The notes beneath the pieces were generated by a model that ran no database searches, was not told the DNA's origin, and saw nothing but the letters and a program-made list of their open reading frames with translations. The translations under genes were made by a program, and so were the position numbers. This document shows positions 52,623 to 60,326 of a stretch of DNA of 64,000 nucleotides, in pieces. The stretch comes from G963669295 sp963669295 (GTDB taxonomy: Bacteria; Bacteroidota; Bacteroidia; Flavobacteriales_D; CALLUQ01). The stretch is from assembly GCA_963669295.1 (NCBI GenBank), contig OY769938.1:1736001-1800000 (forward strand), written 5' to 3'. How positions within the stretch are numbered: the first letter of the stretch is position 1; every line of letters begins with the position of its first letter.

Positions 52623-53831
52623 ATGGCCGAAAAAAACACCGCAGCAGCAAAGGTTATCCTTTACAAAAGCAAAAAACTAAAGGAAGGGAAGCACCCCATT
52701 GTTTTAAGGGTGACCTACCAACGAATCAGAAAATACTTTACGCTTGGCATTGAGGCCAAGCCTAATGAATGGAATACTGAAAAGGGAGAACTCAGGGGAA
52801 GGCGTGAAGAAAATATCTTGATACAAAACTTTGAAGCCAAAGCCTGTAACATCATCATCGACATGGAGAGAATGGGTGCTCCGTTTTCATTTGATGCGTT
52901 TAAACGTAAGTTCTTCACAAAGTCCAGCGCGATTTCTGTATTCACTTACTTTGATCGTGTTATCAAAGAACTGTATGAAGCAAAACGGGTTGGTACTGCC
53001 GATTCTTACCGGTTTACGTTAATGGCGATCAAGCGTTTCCGTACTAATCGGGATTTGTTGTTTAATGACATCGACTATTCGTTCCTTACTAAGTTTGAAC
53101 GATTCCTTAAACCCACCTGTAAAATAAACTCCATTGCCGTTTACATGAAAACGTTGAAAGCAGTAGTGAACAGGGCAATCAAAGAAGAGATTTTGAGTAA
53201 AGACCTCTACCCTTTTGAAAACTACTCGATCAAAACAGAAAAGACAAAAAAGAGGGCGTTGACACATCAACAAATCAAACTGTTTGCGGAGTTTGAAACA
53301 GACGAAGGTTCGGCACAATGGCATGCTAAAAACTTTTTCATTTTCAGCTACCTCACTCAAGGGATGAACTTCATTGATTTGGCAAAACTCAAATGGTCGG
53401 AAAACATCATAGACAACAGAATTGTTTATACACGTTCTAAAACGGGCGAAGGCTTTTCGATTAAAATTCAACCTCCCGTTCAACACATCCTGAACCGCTA
53501 TAAAAAGCAATGGGGAAACGGGAGTGATTTCATTTTTCCAATACTGGAACCATCATTAACCCCTCGTCAAACGAAAAGAAGAGTAAGCTACAAACTCAAA
53601 ACAACCAACAAAGGCATCAAAGCAATTGCAAAGCAACTGAACATCGAACACTATACCAGCATCACTTTTTACGTGGCAAGGCATACGTATGCCACCGTCC
53701 TCAAAAGGAACGGAACACCCATTTCGTTAATCAGCGATGCGTTAGGACATCAAACGGAAAAGATTACGCAGGTATATCTTGACAGTTTTGAGAACGAGGC
53801 AATGGATAAGGCGAACGAAAACTTACTGTAA
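52623..53831 (+). CDS. Tyrosine recombinase/integrase
   Basis: 402 residues. The N-terminal arm-binding domain (VILYKSKKLKEGKHPIVLRVTYQRIRKYFTLG...PNEWN) and SAM-like core-binding domain (SVFTYFDRVIKEL...SYRFTLMAIKRF) precede the catalytic domain. There the Lys in RSKTGEGFSIKI, the Arg in VARHTYATVL, His in LGHQTEKIT and the nucleophile Tyr in VYLDSF are present. The position of the first catalytic Arg reads GMNFIDL, without Arg, as in many Bacteroidota (IntDOT-like) recombinases. It should integrate and excise the element at the adjacent tRNA-Ala site. ATG 52623 was chosen over an in-frame GTG at 52563. The next start lies 1 nt after its stop. Confidence 0.93.
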   Translation: MAEKNTAAAKVILYKSKKLKEGKHPIVLRVTYQRIRKYFTLGIEAKPNEWNTEKGELRGRREENILIQNFEAKACNIIIDMERMGAPFSFDAFKRKFFTKSSAISVFTYFDRVIKELYEAKRVGTADSYRFTLMAIKRFRTNRDLLFNDIDYSFLTKFERFLKPTCKINSIAVYMKTLKAVVNRAIKEEILSKDLYPFENYSIKTEKTKKRALTHQQIKLFAEFETDEGSAQWHAKNFFIFSYLTQGMNFIDLAKLKWSENIIDNRIVYTRSKTGEGFSIKIQPPVQHILNRYKKQWGNGSDFIFPILEPSLTPRQTKRRVSYKLKTTNKGIKAIAKQLNIEHYTSITFYVARHTYATVLKRNGTPISLISDALGHQTEKITQVYLDSFENEAMDKANENLL

Positions 53832-53832
53832 C

Positions 53833-54681
53833 ATGAACGACGATATGGATTTGACCGAACATTTTGATGGGTATAAAAGCCACTATTTTAACCAAATAGA
53901 ACAAGAAGCCAATGACAAACTTAGCTTGGCGGGAAATCAAGCATACGTGCTGGAACTTATCATCGGCTCTCTCACTTTTCTGCAACACAGCCAAAGTAAC
54001 AGCCCCTTTAATGCCGAGCTTTTGGAACTATTTGAACATGCCTGCAAAGTAAATCCTGAACAGGCAATTACAGCAGTTCTAAGTAACCTGGAAGCCTTAA
54101 AGGAATCGCATCAATCCATTGAGCAGGTAAAACTCGGCTTTTTTGATTTCTCTGCCAATGAGGTTCCAAACCCTCCTGATCTTCTAAACAATGGAAGCGA
54201 AAAAGACATTGTTACTTTTTTGGCATTGTACCACGCCCGTCAGAAATTCATTGCACTCAATACAGAGCAAATTAATGAGGGGGATTCATCAGATCATCCA
54301 CTAGACGATTCATGGAACAATGACACTAACATTAAACTCAATCATTCCTCTAACGATGACTTTACCCTGAACCGAAGAATACTAGCCAATTATTTTGAAT
54401 GGCAGGCATTGGGGTATGAGCCGCGACGCACCGGTGATGTTTCTGCCTTTGCTCGTTTATTACATTTTAAGCTAGGTGTTGGACACAAGAAAATTGTCAA
54501 CTCCGAAATATATAAACGCCTCCGAAAAGTCCCTAATATTGTTTCCGACGACAAACTGCTTTCTGACCTGAATTACATCCGCAAATACTATGTAAATACG
54601 AACATGGATTTAGTTGTTGAAATGATTGATCGGGAGATAGCACTCATAAAACTGGAATCCGAAAAAAATAGTAATATATAG
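53833..54681 (+). CDS. Unknown element protein after the integrase
   Basis: 282 residues, acidic, helical, no signal peptide. The family is not recognised. The N-terminal half (ADDKLSLAGNQAYVLELIIGSLTFLQ-like) and the C-terminal half (ILANYFEWQALGYEPRRTGDVSAFARLLHFKLGVGHKKIVNSEIYKRLRKVPN) look like separate helical domains. Its ATG is 1 nt after the integrase stop, so it is co-transcribed and perhaps translationally coupled. Proteins of similar size follow integrases in other Bacteroidota elements, where their role is unknown; control of integration is a guess. Confidence 0.75.
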   Translation: MNDDMDLTEHFDGYKSHYFNQIEQEANDKLSLAGNQAYVLELIIGSLTFLQHSQSNSPFNAELLELFEHACKVNPEQAITAVLSNLEALKESHQSIEQVKLGFFDFSANEVPNPPDLLNNGSEKDIVTFLALYHARQKFIALNTEQINEGDSSDHPLDDSWNNDTNIKLNHSSNDDFTLNRRILANYFEWQALGYEPRRTGDVSAFARLLHFKLGVGHKKIVNSEIYKRLRKVPNIVSDDKLLSDLNYIRKYYVNTNMDLVVEMIDREIALIKLESEKNSNI

Positions 54682-54717
54682 GGTCTCCCTATCACCGGCC
54701 TAGCCTCATATCCTTCA

Positions 54718-54725
54718 TAATTTTG
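54718..54725 (+). promoter_or_regulatory. Candidate -7 box for the HTH gene
   Basis: TAATTTTG matches TAnnTTTG. If used, the ATG at 54727 would lie too close to the start of transcription, so translation should begin at 54748. No clear -33 TTG was found. Confidence 0.35.
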
Positions 54726-54747
54726 CATGAAGAAAAACCATTTTATC

Positions 54748-55098
54748 ATGCAAAAAACAGTTATTATTCAAGCCTCTCTGGACGACATCAAACAAGCCTT
54801 CAGAGAGGAAGCAATGCAGTTGTTGAGGCAACTGCTGCAAGCACAAGAAAACTCCACCCAACAGGACAAGGAGTTTTTCACTATTAAAGAAGCGGCTAAG
54901 TTTCTACGGGTGGCCGTATCAACCATTTACAGCTATACGCACAAACGCCTCATTCCATTTTTCAAACGGGGTAAAAAGGTCTATTTCAAAAAGACCGACT
55001 TGTTTGATTGGATTAACTCCGGTGAGAAAAAATCGAAAGAGGAAATCTGCCGTGAAGGAGAGGATCGATTGAGCAAACGGTATCCTCAAAACGAATAG
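54748..55098 (+). CDS. Excisionase-like helix-turn-helix protein
   Basis: 116 residues. An N-terminal ~45-residue helical stretch (LDDIKQAFREEAMQLLRQLLQAQ) precedes a MerR/excisionase-type winged helix: FFTIKEAAKFLRVAVSTIYSYTHKRLIPFFKRGKKVYFKKTDLFDWI. In Bacteroidota elements such a protein sits between the integrase and the replication or ATPase gene and acts as a regulator or recombination directionality factor. I chose ATG 54748 over 54727 because of the promoter box at 54718. Confidence 0.85.
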   Translation: MQKTVIIQASLDDIKQAFREEAMQLLRQLLQAQENSTQQDKEFFTIKEAAKFLRVAVSTIYSYTHKRLIPFFKRGKKVYFKKTDLFDWINSGEKKSKEEICREGEDRLSKRYPQNE

Positions 55099-55150
55099 TT
55101 TTTTCGTTTGAATTTGCTCCGATCAATTTTTATGAAACCCTGAATCGGTT

Positions 55151-55180
55151 GGTGTTGCAGCGTTGCAACGTTGCAACACC
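55151..55180 (+). repeat. Three tandem 8-mers inside a dyad, candidate origin or operator
   Basis: GTTGCAGC, GTTGCAAC and GTTGCAAC start at 55154, 55162 and 55170, in phase every 8 bp. The whole is framed by the 9-bp dyad GGTGTTGCA/TGCAACACC. It lies 20 nt before the RecA-like ATPase gene. Possible roles are a replication iteron array, an operator or a leader hairpin. Confidence 0.55.
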
Positions 55181-55199
55181 ACCTTAAACCAAAAACATT

Positions 55200-56495
55200 A
55201 TGAAAAGAAAATGTAAGTATTGTGACGGTAGCATGGAAGGAAAAATGCCAAGAGCAAAGTTTTGCTCTGGCACATGCAGAGCCAACTATTTTTATGCAAA
55301 AGGAGGAAGGTCAACGCCACCAAATAGCAATGACAAAGAACATAACGAAGAAAGTAGCCCATCAAAAAAGCCTGTTCAGGCACTAAAAGGGGTAATAGAC
55401 GATCAGCCAATTACACCGCAACCGGAAAAGCAACCCAACCCTGTTTACCAAAAGCTGGGCAAATTGGTAAAACGATGTGAGAGCATCAGGGCAAAACTTC
55501 TGCAACAAAAAGAACATTTGCTGCGCAAACGACAGGAGGTGCAAAAGACTCATTCATGGCTGCTGCCTACCGTTGGAATGTTAAGCGGAACAGCAATTGC
55601 TCAAAAGTTCACTAAAAATGGGTGGCTTCAATTATTTATTGGAGGAGGACTTGGATTAGCAGCAGGATACCTTACCAACTACTATAACAATGAAAAGGCA
55701 GAACAGGAACGCGCCATTAAAATAAAGCAGCTTGACAACCAACTGAAAGCGTTGGCCATCGAAGAAAAAGCCAATGAAGATGAGTTGGGGCATTATACCT
55801 TAGAGTGGTTCAAAACACCAAGATTCCTTACTCCCGAAACCAAACCCATTGAAGAATCACAGGAACAACAGTTAAATGGTGAACCGCCTCTTGTTCCCAT
55901 CGAACCACCAAACCTCAACGAGAAAATTATTTCCAGCGGCCAGTTGAAACAGATGAATTTCAAGTCGCTGAACTTTACTGGTAAATGGGAAACGCTTGTT
56001 GGGAAACCTTCAATAAATTTCCACGCAGTAATTCACGGGAAGCCGGGACAAGGCAAATCTCACCTCTCTGTGCAGTTTGCCAAGTACCTTGCTTTTAACT
56101 TCGGCAGGGTTATATACATCAGTAGTGAAGAAGGGCTTTCCAAAACGTTGCGGGATAAGTTTGTATTCAACAACGCCTTTCATAAGGGTTTGCACATTGC
56201 CGATTTACATTCATTTGAGGAAGTGATGGAAGAACTGGAATCCAATACCTATCATTTTGTTTTTGTAGATAGCCTGGACGACATGGGTATTGATGCTGCA
56301 AAACTGAAAATCCTTCGTGAGCGGTTTAAAAACAGTGGCTTGATTACTATTTCACAATCTACTAAAAGCGGCAGGGCGAGAGGCTCACAGCAAATCATTC
56401 ACGACTGCGATATTGCCATTAAAGTGGAAGACGGCATTGCTTTTATTGTTAAGAATCGGTTTGAGGGGAATGGGGAGTATGAGATTTTTGGATAG
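55200..56495 (+). CDS. Zinc-finger, hydrophobic-hairpin and RecA-like ATPase protein
   Basis: 431 residues in an unusual order. Residues 5-26 hold a zinc-ribbon-like Cys set (Cys5, Cys8, Cys22, Cys26). After a linker and a coiled coil, residues ~119-160 form two Gly-rich hydrophobic segments (WLLPTVGMLSGTAIA and WLQLFIGGGLGLAAGYLT), a candidate membrane hairpin. Residues ~240-431 are a RecA-like ATPase: Walker A GKPGQGKSHLS (280-290), ISSEEG after strand 2, Walker B FVFVDSLDD, then SQSTKSGRARGSQ. The ATPase resembles RadA/DnaB-type folds. It may be the element's replication or maintenance ATPase. The tandem 8-mers upstream are a plausible binding site. Confidence 0.8.
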   Translation: MKRKCKYCDGSMEGKMPRAKFCSGTCRANYFYAKGGRSTPPNSNDKEHNEESSPSKKPVQALKGVIDDQPITPQPEKQPNPVYQKLGKLVKRCESIRAKLLQQKEHLLRKRQEVQKTHSWLLPTVGMLSGTAIAQKFTKNGWLQLFIGGGLGLAAGYLTNYYNNEKAEQERAIKIKQLDNQLKALAIEEKANEDELGHYTLEWFKTPRFLTPETKPIEESQEQQLNGEPPLVPIEPPNLNEKIISSGQLKQMNFKSLNFTGKWETLVGKPSINFHAVIHGKPGQGKSHLSVQFAKYLAFNFGRVIYISSEEGLSKTLRDKFVFNNAFHKGLHIADLHSFEEVMEELESNTYHFVFVDSLDDMGIDAAKLKILRERFKNSGLITISQSTKSGRARGSQQIIHDCDIAIKVEDGIAFIVKNRFEGNGEYEIFG

Positions 56496-56576
56496 GAACT
56501 ATGATGTGAAGATGGCGCTGTGAATTACTTAATTCACAGTAATTCCATTATATCGCGGTAAAAGTATGTGAAAGAA

Positions 56577-56786
56577 TCATCTGTTGGAGACAAGCAACTC
56601 CCGAACGTCTACATCCAACGCCTCGGCAATTTGAAATAACGACTCCATTGTGGGTTGCATGTCGTTGGTACACCAACGGGAAATGGTAGTAATGTTTCTG
56701 CCCAATTTATCGGCCAACCAGTTGTTGGTTTTTCCTTTTTCAGCCAAAACCGCTTTTATACGGTTGTATGTTCTTTTCTTCACCAT
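56577..56786 (-). CDS. XRE-family helix-turn-helix regulator
   Basis: 69 residues, almost all one HTH_XRE domain: NRIKAVLAEKGKTNNWLADKLGRNITTISRWCTNDMQPTMESLFQIAEALDVDVRELL. It is a small Cro/CI-like DNA-binding protein. ATG 56786 is chosen over a GTG six codons upstream. It is divergent from the gene at 56962 over a 175-bp A+T-rich gap that should hold both promoters and its operators. In mobile elements such proteins commonly control the neighbouring gene and their own. Confidence 0.9.
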   Translation of the reverse strand: MVKKRTYNRIKAVLAEKGKTNNWLADKLGRNITTISRWCTNDMQPTMESLFQIAEALDVDVRELLVSNR

Positions 56787-56902
56787 TTTCTTATCGTGTA
56801 GCACAAAGTCTTTTGCAAAATAAGCAAAAGCCTGAGAACCGCTTTCGCGTGATTTGTGGCGTTTGAATGAACTAATTTATCGTTTCAATTCACTTTATTT
56901 GC

Positions 56903-56929
56903 TTGTAGCGGTAAATTAATTTATTTTTG
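56903..56929 (+). promoter_or_regulatory. Candidate promoter of the gene at 56962
   Basis: TTG (56903-56905) and TATTTTTG (56922-56929) have a 16-nt spacer. TAATTTAT occurs twice nearby (about 56873 and 56917), which may be operator sites for the divergent XRE protein. Confidence 0.4.
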
Positions 56930-56961
56930 AGAAAGTTTTTAACACTCAAACGCAAAATACT

Positions 56962-57276
56962 ATGAAGAAGAAAGAACTCATCCTCAGCTTAATTAAGCAA
57001 GACATGCGGCACAATCGCTTATTCTATTGCCTGGAAAGTGTGGGCATGGAATTGGATGATGGTCACAACCTCAACATTCTTTCTATTGTTGCCCGTTCAA
57101 TGGGCATCCCAAAACACCAAACCTCCGACCAATGGGGTGCGATATACAGCAGCTTTATGGAACAGGCGCAACAATTGCCCATCACTCCACAGGGCAAAGA
57201 GTTTGACAAACTGGCTTGTCAATGTTATGAGCAGTTGGATGCATGCATCAAAATTGAAAAACAACTACTCAACTGA
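56962..57276 (+). CDS. Small unknown protein divergent from the XRE regulator
   Basis: 104 residues, helical and cytoplasmic (LILSLIKQDMRHNRLFYCLESVGMELDDGHNLNILSIVARSMGIP...). I do not recognise a family. No toxin-like catalytic motif is visible. The position beside a divergent XRE regulator and the candidate promoter at 56903 suggest repression by that protein. It is the last gene of element character. Confidence 0.75.
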   Translation: MKKKELILSLIKQDMRHNRLFYCLESVGMELDDGHNLNILSIVARSMGIPKHQTSDQWGAIYSSFMEQAQQLPITPQGKEFDKLACQCYEQLDACIKIEKQLLN

Positions 57277-57399
57277 ATTAGCTGCTGATATTGATTCCTT
57301 ATAAGGAAATTACGTTATCCTTAAAATAAGATAGCGTTTAGCATTGCTAATGTGATGAGCAAGTAATTTCTAAAGGGGCATTGCTTTTAAATCACAAAT

Positions 57400-58173
57400 T
57401 CAATTCACCCGATACACCTTCTCCACCACTTTCTCCGGTGTAGATTTAGGTACGAAACGAAGCATGAAAGCAGAGAATGCATTGAGAAACCCCGGAATGA
57501 TTTCAGTTTTTTTAGCAAACATGCCCTTTACCGCAATTTTGGCTACTTCATCGGGTGTCATTTCATACTTAGCAGCTTTTTCTTTCAACGCTTGCATGCC
57601 AGCGGTTTCAATGAAATGAGTATCAGTAGGGCCAGGTGAAAGGCAGCTGACACTTACACTACTATTTTTCAGTTCCCGCTTTAATGCCCGTGAAAAGGAA
57701 ACGACAAAAGATTTAGTAGCGGCATATATAGCCATGGTAGGCATAGCCTGATAAGCAGCTGTGCTTGCTACATTCAGGATATAAGCCGTTTGTTGTTGCT
57801 TCAGCATAGGCAAGAAATAATGGGTGAGGTCTACCAAAGCATGCATGTTGAGCTGCATCATTTGGTGCTGTTCTGCCAATGCAAGCTCATCGAAACGCCC
57901 CCAACTTCCTCGTCCTGCATTATTAACCAAAACGGAAACCGGCAGTTGCTCGTTAGTGCAAAAAGTGTAAAGTTGTTCTGCTGCACCCGGCTGTTGCAAG
58001 TCAACAATTTGGTACTTAACGGTAATATTGAACCGTTTCGATAAAACCTCAGCGAGATCAGCAAGTGAAGCTTCATTGCGAGCAACTAACACAAGATTGT
58101 ACCCTTTAGCCGCCAACTGAAATGCAATGCTTTTTCCAATGCCTTTACTGGCACCTGTAATGAGTGCGTACAT
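57400..58173 (-). CDS. Short-chain dehydrogenase/reductase
   Basis: 257 residues of the classical SDR family. The cofactor motif TGASKGIG is at residues 6-13, NNAG in VLVNNAGRG, the catalytic Ser in NVASTAAY, and Tyr/Lys in YAATKSF. The motif pattern suits NADP(H). The final helix RFVPKSTPEKVVEKVYRVN is typical of the YqjQ/DltE-like SDRs. It acts on an unknown alcohol or ketone. It follows the PhyH gene by 5 nt, forming an operon with that gene and DUF4833. Confidence 0.92.
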   Translation of the reverse strand: MYALITGASKGIGKSIAFQLAAKGYNLVLVARNEASLADLAEVLSKRFNITVKYQIVDLQQPGAAEQLYTFCTNEQLPVSVLVNNAGRGSWGRFDELALAEQHQMMQLNMHALVDLTHYFLPMLKQQQTAYILNVASTAAYQAMPTMAIYAATKSFVVSFSRALKRELKNSSVSVSCLSPGPTDTHFIETAGMQALKEKAAKYEMTPDEVAKIAVKGMFAKKTEIIPGFLNAFSAFMLRFVPKSTPEKVVEKVYRVN

Positions 58174-58178
58174 AGTAT

Positions 58179-58979
58179 TTACTTTACTAAATGTGCAAAT
58201 CTATGATAAATTGGCGTAGGACTATAAGTGTGTTTGGGTTGGTATTTACCGGTAAGAAAGGGTATATACATTACCATTCTTCTACTGGCATTACCGCTTA
58301 CGGTTGATTTGGCCACACGATGCCACAACCTTCCATCATGAATGGTTAAATCTCCGGCCAGAGTACTTAGGCCTAATTCATCAGGATCGGGGTTATTGTC
58401 TTTAAAATACAACTTTCGGAACAATAATTGCCGTACAGACTGTATATGTGAACCCGGAATAATGCGCAAACCACCGTTTTCCTTAGGGTAATCGCATAGA
58501 TGAACTCCCACATTAAGCATGGGCTTTATTTTCTTCCCATAAAACACATCGCGCAAACAGTCGGTATGCCACCCCATTTGGGTAAAACTGCTGTGTTCCG
58601 TATTTACATAATGGTTGAGAACTACACCATCTTTTTCATTACCACCAATACGGGCATCACTCCCCAATAACACTAACAACGCTTTTAAACGCGAATCGTG
58701 TAACAGTTCTCTTACAGGAGGACTGTATTGCGATAAAAAGGCAAAACGCTGCACAATCTTATTGTTGTGTTCATCCTTCCCATATTTAATGGGAATGCCA
58801 TTTACTTTTTCCACACCATCTGCAATCCAGGTTTTTTCAACCTGTTGGGCTGAATGAAGAATTTCTTGTACGGTGGCTGCATCAATGAATGGCCTGAAAT
58901 GCAAAAAGCCATGCGTTTCAAAGAAATCAATCTGTTCGCGTGTTAAATGATCTGATAATGTAAAAATGGGATATTCCAT
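58179..58979 (-). CDS. Phytanoyl-CoA dioxygenase (PhyH) family oxygenase
   Basis: 266 residues. The Fe(II) ligands are visible as HTD in MGWHTDCLRDVF and the distal His in HDGRLWHRVAKS, followed by an Arg near the C-terminus for 2-oxoglutarate. The motif GLRIIPGSHIQS is typical of the family. PhyH-type enzymes hydroxylate diverse small molecules and lipids; the substrate here is unknown. ATG 58979 is chosen over a TTG two codons upstream. It is followed by an SDR gene after 5 nt, so a hydroxylation then oxidation/reduction on one metabolite is plausible. Confidence 0.88.
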   Translation of the reverse strand: MEYPIFTLSDHLTREQIDFFETHGFLHFRPFIDAATVQEILHSAQQVEKTWIADGVEKVNGIPIKYGKDEHNNKIVQRFAFLSQYSPPVRELLHDSRLKALLVLLGSDARIGGNEKDGVVLNHYVNTEHSSFTQMGWHTDCLRDVFYGKKIKPMLNVGVHLCDYPKENGGLRIIPGSHIQSVRQLLFRKLYFKDNNPDPDELGLSTLAGDLTIHDGRLWHRVAKSTVSGNASRRMVMYIPFLTGKYQPKHTYSPTPIYHRFAHLVK

Positions 58980-58999
58980 GAACAATAGATTATTAGCAT

Positions 59000-59509
59000 T
59001 TACAGGGCTATTCTTTCAAACACGGGAGTATTGGTTTTTATGTTTGTGCCAAACAAATCAATATGTTTCACGGCAGGAAACATGCCCTGGTTATCTCTGG
59101 TTTGAATGAAAACTTTGTTTAAGCGAGCTAATTGTTGGTTAATCACCATGAATGCTTGCGGTTGTCCGTTGTTGATCACAGCCTTGATTTTTCTTTTGGG
59201 ATACGCTTTGAGGTAAAACTGAATAGTTCCTTGCTCCACCTTTTCGTACTTAATGCCATAGGCGCGTTGCTGCTCAAAAAAGTTAAGTTCTTCTCTTTCA
59301 CCATTACGAGCATACATTAACCAGTAAGCATCAATTGGTGTGTTGGTATTGTAATGCCCACCGTTAAGTTGGGCATCGTAAATCACTGTATTGGTGTTGG
59401 TGCTTCGTTGAAGGTAAAACAACCTGTTCTCGGTTTGTTTGGGCGCAGGATAATCTTCGATCAAAAAGAGACCTACCATCCAAAGTACTGTAGCAAACAT
59501 CAATTTCAT
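59000..59509 (-). CDS. DUF4833 family exported protein
   Basis: 169 residues. A hydrophobic N-terminus (MKLMFATVLWMVGLFLI) serves as a signal or anchor. The core (RLFYLQRSTNTNTVIYDAQLN...NTPIDAYWLMYARNGEREELNFFEQQRAYGIKYE) matches DUF4833, a family known from Bacteroidota and of unknown function. The gene is 20 nt upstream of the PhyH gene on the same strand and likely heads the operon. Confidence 0.82.
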   Translation of the reverse strand: MKLMFATVLWMVGLFLIEDYPAPKQTENRLFYLQRSTNTNTVIYDAQLNGGHYNTNTPIDAYWLMYARNGEREELNFFEQQRAYGIKYEKVEQGTIQFYLKAYPKRKIKAVINNGQPQAFMVINQQLARLNKVFIQTRDNQGMFPAVKHIDLFGTNIKTNTPVFERIAL

Positions 59510-59577
59510 TACGCGTTCTTTTCGTTATTATTGATTGAGACGCGAATAATGGATTTGGTCACTTTTAACACCATACA

Positions 59578-60219
59578 TCAATTGAGTAAAAACTCACTCT
59601 CGCCATGGCCGAATCGATCAATGATTTTCAGTTTATTACCGGTGGGATGCACCAAAGAAGAGGCTTTATGGATAGTGTCAAAAATTTCGTGTCGGTTACA
59701 ATTCTTATACGTTAGGTGCCTTAGCGCATCTTCTACCCGGTGACGCCTGAAACTCCATGTAAAATCACGATTTGATACTGCTGGTTCAAACATTAACTTA
59801 ATGGGGATAACAATGGTGCTTATCCTTTTTTTTCTGATTGGTTTCAATCGGGCTTTTAGGTCACGTTTTTTAATGCCTTCTAAATCGGGTTCAGCTGCCA
59901 CTACCAAATCTATCGGATGCTTAGCCAAATAACTGACAATAGCATCCTCAAACGATTGATGAGCAATGTATTGGTGCTGTACCGGAGTATGAGTGGCATC
60001 AAAATCATTAAAGTAACATTGGTAGTAACCTTGCAGTTGGAGCAAATAACCATGGATGTCTTTCTTTCTCTCCTCATCTGACAAACAAGATTTCGTTAAT
60101 GGCCTAAGAACAGTTAATAAATGCACCTCCGCATGTAACAACCGAGCCAACTCCATGGTAAACACAAACGCCTTCTTATTGTTGGCGCTGACTTCATATG
60201 GAAATAAAATATGCTTCAT
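59578..60219 (-). CDS. Universal stress protein-like protein
   Basis: 213 residues. The N-terminal half KHILFPYEVSANNKKAFVFTMELARLLHAEVHLLTVL matches the start of the UspA fold; the C-terminal half (FDATHTPVQHQYIAHQSFEDAIVSYLAKHPIDLVVAAEPD) resembles a degenerate Usp half. The ATP-binding G-x2-G-x9-G(S/T) motif is not seen, so nucleotide binding is doubtful. A related Usp protein begins at 63274. Divergent from the MscS gene. Confidence 0.82.
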   Translation of the reverse strand: MKHILFPYEVSANNKKAFVFTMELARLLHAEVHLLTVLRPLTKSCLSDEERKKDIHGYLLQLQGYYQCYFNDFDATHTPVQHQYIAHQSFEDAIVSYLAKHPIDLVVAAEPDLEGIKKRDLKARLKPIRKKRISTIVIPIKLMFEPAVSNRDFTWSFRRHRVEDALRHLTYKNCNRHEIFDTIHKASSLVHPTGNKLKIIDRFGHGESEFLLN

Positions 60220-60326
60220 CCATTATTGGGATGTAGAAAAAACTTTTGGTCACAGGGGAGCATTGTGACTTTTACTCTGGTTTTAGTCTAAACGCTGAAT
60301 TATATTTACTTTGAACTAAAAAACTG

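Larger units (their letters stand above)
52428..57276. mobile_element. Integrative element or remnant at tRNA-Ala, right end not seen
   Basis: The left limit is the tRNA-Ala fragment. Contents: tyrosine recombinase, unknown protein, HTH protein, tandem 8-mers, RecA-like ATPase with zinc finger, XRE regulator and a small unknown gene. This is the common plan of small Bacteroidota integrative elements. No relaxase, conjugation or phage structural gene is seen. The listed right limit is the last gene of element type; no repeat of the att core or intact tRNA-Ala was found before 64000. Confidence 0.65.

Noticed and set aside
56577..57276. Toxin-antitoxin pair
   Set aside because: The XRE protein could be an antitoxin, but the divergent 104-residue protein shows no toxin motif and the genes are not co-directional.
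57277..57399. Right end of the integrative element
   Set aside because: No copy of the att core, no tRNA and no inverted repeat matching the left junction was found in this gap.
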